From Porphyra umbilicalis (taxonomy: Eukaryota > Rhodophyta > Bangiophyceae > Bangiales > Bangiaceae): DNA of 64,000 nt. How positions within the stretch are numbered: the first letter of the stretch is position 1; every line of letters begins with the position of its first letter. The translations under genes were made by a program, and so were the position numbers. This document shows, piece after piece, positions 57,171 to 64,000 of the stretch. The stretch is taken from contig KV918866.1 of the NCBI GenBank assembly GCA_002049455.2, forward strand, positions 1 through 64,000, given 5' to 3'. A model generated the notes under the pieces. It did no database searches. It was not told the origin of the DNA and worked only from the letters and a program-made list of their open reading frames with translations.

Positions 57171-57271
57171 GTCGTTGGAAGAGGGGCACATCGATCAGTA
57201 TTTGAAGTAAAACGAGGCGGCTGAAGGCAAGCAAACACGAGTGTACCACAGCAAAGCAGCGCACTACCTCC

Positions 57272-58396
57272 TCACTCAGAACGGCCTTTCCCCCTCCCCC
57301 TGTATGGCTGGCACACATGCGCCACGTAGTCGTCGCCAGAGTGGTAGTGGCAGCCGGACCGCGGACACTCAAACCAAACGCGGACACCCGGTGGGACCAC
57401 TACCACCACCGGGACGCGGCCAGCACCGGTCGTCGGTGACGCAGACGCGTCGCCCGGTCTCGTGCGTGTCGAAGTACCATCCGCCCAAGCGTTATCACCA
57501 TTAGCAGTAGACTGCGGAGAAGCGCCGGACGAGCCGGAGTCGCAAGACGAGGTCGGCAGCCGTCCCCTCCCCGCGAGAGCAGCGTACGCAAGCTTCTCTA
57601 ACCCGAATGCATGCGCGTCGTCGTCGCGTCGGCGCTTGTGTGGGCGGGCGTCAGAAGGAGGTCGCCCGGCCCCAGCTTCACCAGCAGCCCCACCAGCGCC
57701 AGAAGATCCGCCGCGGCCGGCCGTGAATGCGTGAGCGTGGGAATGAGCAGTGCGGCCCGCATCGCGAGCGGCGGCCGCAGGCGAAAGGATGCCGGCGTCG
57801 TGTTCAGCTTCACGCAGCACGTCTGCCAAGCGAGCATCGTCGTCTCCAGCGCGCCTGACTTCTCTCACCGCTGCACGCTAGCGACGCAAGAGAACATGGA
57901 GCTTGGCGTGCCGCTTGCTGTTCTTCAGAACAGCCACGGCGCGTCGGTGGCCAGCGCCCCTTACGTGACTGATGAGGCTTGTCAGGGCGTCGTTGCTCGC
58001 CAGGCACGTCGGGCACGTCCAACGACTAGAGTGGCTGGCGTTGCCGGGCCCGTTCGTCGCGTCGGCGCGGAACACCCTCTTCTTGTGTGGCGCCCCGCGA
58101 ACGTTCCCATTCCAGCTTGCCTCCCGGGTCATTAGGATGATGCACGTCTCACACTTGTAAAAGCCAGAAGGATCAGGCCGCAGGGGTAGGGGGGGGTGGG
58201 GGTGGTGCGGCGGCCATGTTGTGAAAAAACACAGAAAGGGCGGGCGAGGTGAAGCAGCGCAGCAGCCGGCCGCAGCACAAGGAAGGAAGACCACCGACGA
58301 GTTGTGCGACGGAGACAGGGCCACAGGCATTTCTGAAAACGCACCCGACAGAAAGACGTGACCCTCGGCGGCCGCGCCACTGCTGGTGATGCACAC
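57272..58396 (-). pseudogene. Zinc-finger protein gene, interrupted by one TAG
   Basis: One minus-strand frame runs from about 58396 to 57272 with a single in-frame TAG at 57878-57880. Before it lie two U1/matrin-like fingers. The first (58155-58085) is YKCETC...SWNGNVRGAPHKK, with Asn where the first His is expected. The second (58015-57945) is WTCPTC-x12-H-VRGAG-H, with complete C2H2 spacing. After the TAG the frame continues as Ala/Ser/Arg-rich sequence with a basic HKRRRDDD and ends in a Cys/His cluster FECPRSGCHYHSGDDYVAHVC. A real gene could stop at the TAG, splice around it, or be decayed. The true start is unclear (the first ATG in frame is near 58330; a splice acceptor just before the first finger is also possible). 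Its end is about 100 bases from the gypsy insertion. Nucleic-acid binding is inferred from the fingers. Confidence 0.45.
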
Positions 58397-58479
58397 TGTG
58401 ACCCATTTGGTGGGCCCACACGGTTCCGTCTCAAATTGGGAGTTAGTTTGATTTTCTGCATTCTGAGGACAGAAATGGT

Positions 58480-60110
58480 GCAGTACTCAGCGTCTTGCAC
58501 AGCGTCTTTTTCCGGGGTTGGCCAATGTGGCGATGACGTCAGGAGCGAGTGCTGTAAGCATGATACTCAGTACCCCGGCGTCCCAGTGTAGTCCGCGACT
58601 GCGTCGCCAGTGCACCAGACGTGCCAAGCCAGTGCGTCCAAGTCAACGCGCGAAGCCACCGTGGGCGAAGCTGGGAAACAATCCGGGGCACCACGGCAAC
58701 GGCGTGGTGCCGTCCTTGGCGGCAGGTCGCATCGCATCCGAGTGCAGCTCTGGTGTTGCGTCCGACGCATTTGATCCCTACGACGAGCAACGAGCTTCGG
58801 AGGCCCGGTAGGGAGCGGCCGCCGCGGCGGCGCCGCGCAGGAACGAGAAAGAGTACGGCATATTCGTCATGACCGTCTAGAGGGGCTCCAGCTCAATTGA
58901 ACGTCCCGCCATCAAACTCCCTCACATATGTACTCTGCCGATCCGACTGCTGTCAAGTAATGATGCTCGACTGCTTCATCCTCCATCGTGCACGGCCAAC
59001 AATCGATCGAATGGGCGCCACGGCCGTGCGCGCCAAGTGTAGAACCCCCTGCCAAGGCGTGTGGGCTGTCGCGCGTGGAAGGAACGCCAGGCTGTGGTTG
59101 TCGCCATGTTCTGGTTGTCCTATGTCAGCTTCGCAGTCCGCTGTATTCGGAGCAGCTGCGCACCGCTGGAAAGGAACGACGTGAGGCATATCTCACTTCC
59201 TTTCTCGCTTCACAGTGGAGCGACGTCGTCAAAGAGCGGGACATGAAAGCCGCATAAAGTGGAGCACGGAGACGACTGGCGGGCTTACCGCTCACCAGTT
59301 CAGACTGTGGGACATGTCGTCTGCGTTTTGAAGCTTCGTCTTCGACGAACCGGACGACAATCTCCCGCCAAGTCGGATAAGAGGGTGTGCGGAGACTTGT
59401 GAGAGAACTTGTCAGCGGGTTTTCACGTTCCTAACGCTGATCAATGGCTCGGGCGCCTCCGTCGCCTGCCGTGCTGGCGTCTTTGGCTGCCAGAGCGTCG
59501 CACCAATTGTTGTTCGGGGAAACTCTGTCAAAGTTTCTGAGGGAGGTAACCTGTGGAACAGGGAGATCGCCTTCCGGCAGACGAGCGAGTGACCAGCAGT
59601 GTGTTTTTCGTGGAAGCGCTCTGATTGGTCTAGGCACAAACAGCCAGTAGTCCGCGCGGGTAGGGGTGGCGAACGGCGCTATCGTCGGGCCGTCGTCCCC
59701 ACCACCGTCGAGCGCTTTGTCAACGTCGTTACCCTCGGCACATCCCTGGTCACCATGACAGTCACTCTTACCGGCATCCCGGACGCCTACTTCGTGTGCT
59801 TGCAAGCGCTATGCGGTACGCCTCAGACTATGGGTCTATTCAATACTTCGCCTGTACTCAGCGGGTCATGGCTCTCTTCGCTTTTTCGTCTAGCCGTGTG
59901 CTGCAGAATTTCTATGATACTCTTTTTACGCCGTCGTGGGATGCATGCGGCACATGTTGTTGTCGTGGGCGACGCGGCCTGTTCGACTGCGAACCATCTC
60001 ACTACATTCACGTTGTGTTACCCGCGTGTCGCTCCCCATTCACCATGCAGCCTCCCATGTCGCTACTGCGTCTGGGTGCTGACAGGGCCATTCTTTGTTG
60101 TCCCGCGAAA
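58480..60110. other. Intergenic, no gene supported
   Basis: Several short frames on both strands, none with a domain, codon periodicity or conserved repeat that I can see. Contains isolated GATTGGT/CCAAT-like motifs. Confidence 0.4.
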
Positions 60111-60115
60111 CCTTA

Positions 60116-60411
60116 TAGCATTCCCACCAATGTCGGGCCAACGCCATATTGGGCACACGTTGCAGAAACGTGTCTCAAATTCGCCGTTAGCCAGCTCCCG
60201 GAAAGGACAACGATGTCGAACGAGCTCGCGGCGTTGCCAACGGAGGTCGAGCGAGATAAATCGCGAACGTACTTCCGTCCGATTCGGGGTCGCAGCCGTT
60301 CTCCCCGGGGCCGAGGAGTTGCCAACGAAGCCTCCATTGGCAACTAGTTGGCCCTGGGGCCGACGGGTTCTGCGCTCTGATTAATCTATTCGGGACTCAC
60401 GGGGTTAAATT
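60116..60411 (+). repeat. R1 arm of W, truncated
   Basis: Homologous to 33968-34260 up to GGGGTTAAAT, then switches to tandem-unit sequence. Confidence 0.8.
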
Positions 60412-63400
60412 CCCTTGACTTTAGTCTAGGGTGCTTTCTCACACCCACACGTCGAAAAAAAGTCCTTTTTTCTAGTGCACGTTGCGGAAGGACTTAAAAA
60501 AACGTTTTTGGCGGTCCGTTTGGCTCCCTACGCCGTTGGAGGACGTCCCCAGGCGCGTTCTTGACTATGGGAACATGCGCCGGGGCTGTCCGCATCGGTC
60601 TGTAAAGTTGCTAGAGGTGGCGACGTCTTCATCGCCCGTACGGTCCGCCGAAGCAGAATCGTGGTTAAAAAAATGCGTGCGGGCAGGGGCGGCGTTTACG
60701 GGGTCGTGGGGGCAGGTGAACGCGGCCACGAACGGCCATGATGTCGCCATTATGCAGTAGTTGGCCAGAATCGGGCTCTGCGGGCCCTGTGGGAGACGTC
60801 GGTTTTGATTTTTCAAACAGGGGGTCGTGTCGGCGCTGAATGCGCTGCGGCCTGCGTGGTCGCGTCCCTTCCCGCAACACCCGCGCGCGGCGGGTGGGGG
60901 CGGCGGCCACCGCCGCTGGCGGTGTTGCCGCCGTGCCTGCCGCCGACGCGGCGGTGAGCAGTGGGCGACCGTGCGCACGACGCTCGCCCGCACACGGCAG
61001 TGAGTGGCGCCCGCGGCCGCGGCGGCCGCGGCCGCGGCGGTGCCGGCGGCGGCGGCGGCGGCGGCGTGGCGCCCCTGCTATGTTCTCGCTCCACCCCGCC
61101 GCCCGCCCCCCCGTGCCACCGACGGCTTCTTCCCCCCCCCTCCCCCTCTGTGGCCCCACATACCCCCCCCTCCCCATCCACCGCGTCGTCGCTGCGCACG
61201 TGCGCATCGCGCAGCTCGGCCTCGAGTCTGCGCTGCGGCAAGCGACGACTGCCCAGCCAGCGTCGGCCGGTGGTGGTTCAGATGGTGGCGGCCGTGCCTC
61301 GGTGGTAGCCGCCGCCCGCCAAGGCGGTGGCGGCCGCTGCTGACCCTCCGGTGGGTGCGGCAGGAGCCCCTCGCGGCGATCACCTACCCCCCCTCGGACG
61401 AAGACAAAGCGCTGGTCGTCGAGGAGCGTGCGGGCGGCCGCTACCCACCAGTGGGCGGGTACCCCCTCGACGGCAGCAGCTGCCGCTCGTGCGGGCCGCG
61501 GTGGACGCCGCGGCGGCGGTGGGCGGAGCGCCCCCTACGCCAGCAAGCGGTAATCACGTCGGCGACCGCCACCAACGCCGCCATGGCCGCCTTCCTCGTC
61601 TCCTTTTTTCTGATCTCGCGCTCGTACGTGCGCTCCCAAGCGGCGCCGGTCGTTCAGGTGACGCTCACCCAGGAGGCGGTGCTCGACTTGCCTATGTATC
61701 TTTCGTCGTGTGAAAACAGTTCTATCGTTTTGCAAGTCCAGGGTGTTTTCGCAAAGGCACTTTCAGTGAGTGACATGTGGCAGTTCATGTTGTCCTCAGA
61801 TTGTCCAACTTGTCATCTTTTTGTTTCGACAGCCACCCACGGATGAAATTCCGTGGACTTTAGTTCAGGGTGCTTTCTCACACCCACACGTCGAAAAAAA
61901 GTCCTTTTTTCTTGTGCACGTTGCGGAAGGACTTAAAAAAACGTTTTTGGCGGTCCGTTTGGCTCCCTACGCCGTTGGAGGACGTCCCCAGGCGCGTTCT
62001 TGACTATGGGAACATGCGCCGGGGCTGTCCGCATCGGTGTGTGAAGTTGCTAGAGGTGGCGACGTCTTCATCGCCCGTACGGTCCGCGGAAGCAGAATCG
62101 TGTTCAAAAAGGTGCGTGAGGGCAGGTGCGGCGCTTACGGGGTCGTGGGGGCAGGTGGACGCGGCCACGAACGGCCATGATGTCGCAATTACGCAGGAGT
62201 TGGCCAGAATCGGGCTCTGCGGGCCCTGTGGGAGACGTCGGTTTTGATTTTTCAAACAGGGGGTCGTGTCGGCGCTGAATGCGCTGCGGCCTGCGTGGTC
62301 GCGTCCCTTCCCGCAACACCCGCGGGCGGCGGGTGGGGGCGGCGGCCACCGCCGCTGGCGGTGTTGCTGCCGCGCCTGCCGCCGACGCGGCGGTGAGCAG
62401 TGGACGACCGTGCGCACGACGCGCGCCCGCACACGGCAGTGAGTGGCGCCCGCGGCCGCGGCGGCCGCGGCCGCGGCGGTGCCGGCGGCGGCGGCGGCGG
62501 CGGCCGCGTGGCGCCCCTGCTATGTTCTCGCTCCACCCCGCCGCCCGCCCCCCATGCCACCGACGGCTTCTTCCCCCCCCTCCCCCTCTGTGGCCCCGCA
62601 TACCCCCCCTCCCCATCCACCGCGTCGCCGCTGCGCACGTGCGCATCGCGCAGCTCGGCCTCGAGTCTGCGCTGCGGCAAGCGACGACTGCCCAGCCAGC
62701 GTCGGCCGGTGGTGGTTCAGATGGTGGCGGCCGTGCCTCGGTGGTAGCCGCCGCCCGCCAAGGCGGTGGCGGCCGCTGCTGACCCTCCGGTGGGTGCGGC
62801 AGGAGCCCCTCGCGGCGATCACCTACCCCCCCTCGGACGAAGACAAAGCGCTGGTCGTCGAGGAGCGTGCGGGCGGCCGCTACCCACCAGTGGGCGGGTA
62901 CCCCCCCGACGGCAGCAGCTGCCGCTCGTGCGGGCCGCGGTGGACGCCGCGGCGGCGGTGGGCGGAGCGCCCCCTACGCCAGCAAGCGGTAATCACGTCG
63001 GCGACCGCCACCAACGCCGCCATGGCCGCCTTCCTCGTCTCCTTTTTTCTGATCTCGCGCTCGTACGTGCGCTCCCAAGCGGCGCCGGTCGTTCAGGTGA
63101 CGCTCACCCAGGAGGCGGTGCTCGACTTGCCTATGTATCTTTCGTCGTGTGAAAACAGTTCTATCGTTTTGCAAGTCCAGGGTGTTTTCGCAAAGGCACT
63201 TTCAGTGAGTGACATGTGGCAGTTCATGTTGTCCTCAGATTGTCCAACTTGTCATCTTTTTGTTTCGACAGCCACCCACGGATGAAATTCCGTGGACTTT
63301 AGTTCAGGGTGCTTTCTCACACCCACACGTCGAAAAAAAGTCCTTTTTTCTTGTGCACGTTGCGGAAGGACTTAAAAAAACGTTTTTGGCGGTCCGTTTG

Positions 63401-64000
63401 GCTCCCTACGCCGTTGGAGGACGTCCCCCGGCGCGTTCTTGACTATGGGAACATGCGCCGGAGCTGTCCTCATCGGTCTGTGAAGTTGCTAGAGGTGGCG
63501 ACGTCTTCATCGCCCGTACGGTCCGCGGAAGCAGAATCGTGTTCAAAAAGGTGCGTGAGGGCAGGTGCGGCGTTTACAGGGTCGTGGGGGCAGGTCGACG
63601 CGGCCGCGAACGGCCATGATGTCGCAATTCCGCAGCAGTTGGCCAGAATCGGGCTCTGCGGGCCCTGTGGGAGACGTCGGTTTTGATTTTTCAAACAGGG
63701 AGTCGTGTCGGCGCTGAATGCGCTGCGGCCTGCGTGGTCGCGTCCCTTCCCGCAACACCCGCGCGCGGCGGGTGGGGGCGGCGGCCACCGTCGCTGGCGG
63801 TGTTGCCGCCGCGCCTGCCGCCGACGCGGCGGTGAGCAGTGGGCGACCGTGCGCACGACGCGCGCCCGCACACGGCAGTGAGTGGCGCCCGCGGCCGCGG
63901 CAGCCGCGGCCGCGGCGGTGCCGGCGGCGGCGGCGGCGGCCGCGTGGCGCCCCTGCTATGTTCTCGCTCCACCCCGCCGCCCGCCCCCCCGTGCCACCGA
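60412..64000 (+). repeat. 1439-base tandem repeat, at least 2.5 units
   Basis: The string GTCGAAAAAAAG occurs at 60451, 61890 and 63329, exactly 1439 apart. Units 2 and 3 are nearly identical. Each complete unit ends with a piece of the R1 arm (GTGACATGTGGCAGTTCATG, then TTTGTTTCGACAGCCACC). Open frames of about 280 codons (61004-61846, 62443-63285) recur in each unit but are low-complexity and unrecognised. Confidence 0.9.

Larger units (their letters stand above)
60116..64000 (+). mobile_element. Element W: left end of an X/Y-type element, runs off window
   Basis: Starts TAGCATTCCCACCAATGTC after TTA (60113-60115), then is collinear with the R1 arm up to 60411. It then passes into a 1439-base tandem array. 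The far end is outside the window, so whether the array lies inside W or W is truncated is open. Confidence 0.65.

Noticed and set aside
59599-60384. 261-codon plus-strand frame
   Set aside because: Runs into the R1 transposon arm and has no domain; chance frame most likely.
61004-63285. 280-codon frame repeated in each 1439-base unit
   Set aside because: Low-complexity start and an end lying in R1 arm sequence; repetition reflects the tandem array, not selection on protein.

Overview
The window reads as nuclear DNA of a GC-rich photosynthetic eukaryote, most likely a bangiophyte red alga of the Porphyra/Pyropia type. This is inferred from two compact genes for plastid proteins whose N-termini look like plastid transit peptides with an early Phe (a Tic22-family protein and a y-type thioredoxin), very high GC, few introns, and a dense load of transposons. 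No rRNA, CRISPR array or bacterial-style operon is visible.

Layout. 1-2.5 kb: a GC-rich dispersed repeat (R3) on the minus strand. 2661-11832: a complete 9.2-kb PIF/Harbinger DNA transposon (H1) with TAA target duplications, a Myb/SANT-like gene, a convergent DDE transposase gene and long subterminal repeat arms. 12.5-14.7 kb: a second R3 copy holding a 129-bp MITE, plus a short R3 fragment. 14.9-17.6 kb: the clearest host genes, Tic22 (+) and thioredoxin y (-, one intron), convergent. 18808-23654: a second Harbinger (H2), TTA duplications, whose transposase has lost its catalytic core. 23.7-24.8 kb: tandem repeats.

24867-57170 is one old Ty3/gypsy chromodomain element with 5-bp duplications GTCGT, swollen from about 13.5 kb to 32.3 kb by nested insertions: a 249-bp insertion in the RT region and two giant non-autonomous Harbinger-like elements, X (13.2 kb, TCA duplications) and Y (5.3 kb, TGA duplications). 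X in turn carries a cluster of Ty1/copia elements and a TRIM-like short element. Y carries a 0.7-kb MITE and a GC-rich core. The gypsy element also has a large antisense open frame and a 112-bp tandem array that Y splits. 57.3-58.4 kb: a probable zinc-finger host gene or pseudogene on the minus strand. 60116-end: the left arm of another X/Y-type element (W) followed by at least 2.5 copies of a 1439-bp tandem repeat that runs off the window.

The most coherent signal is a set of related Harbinger lineages (H1, H2, X/Y/W). All have termini of the form GAGCA..CCCA.CAA.GTC and TNA target duplications. Each repeats a motif from its own inner TIR many times in its arms: GGCCAC for H1, TGCGAACC for H2, GGCCAACG for X/Y/W. 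Only H1 visibly keeps transposase and Myb-like genes.
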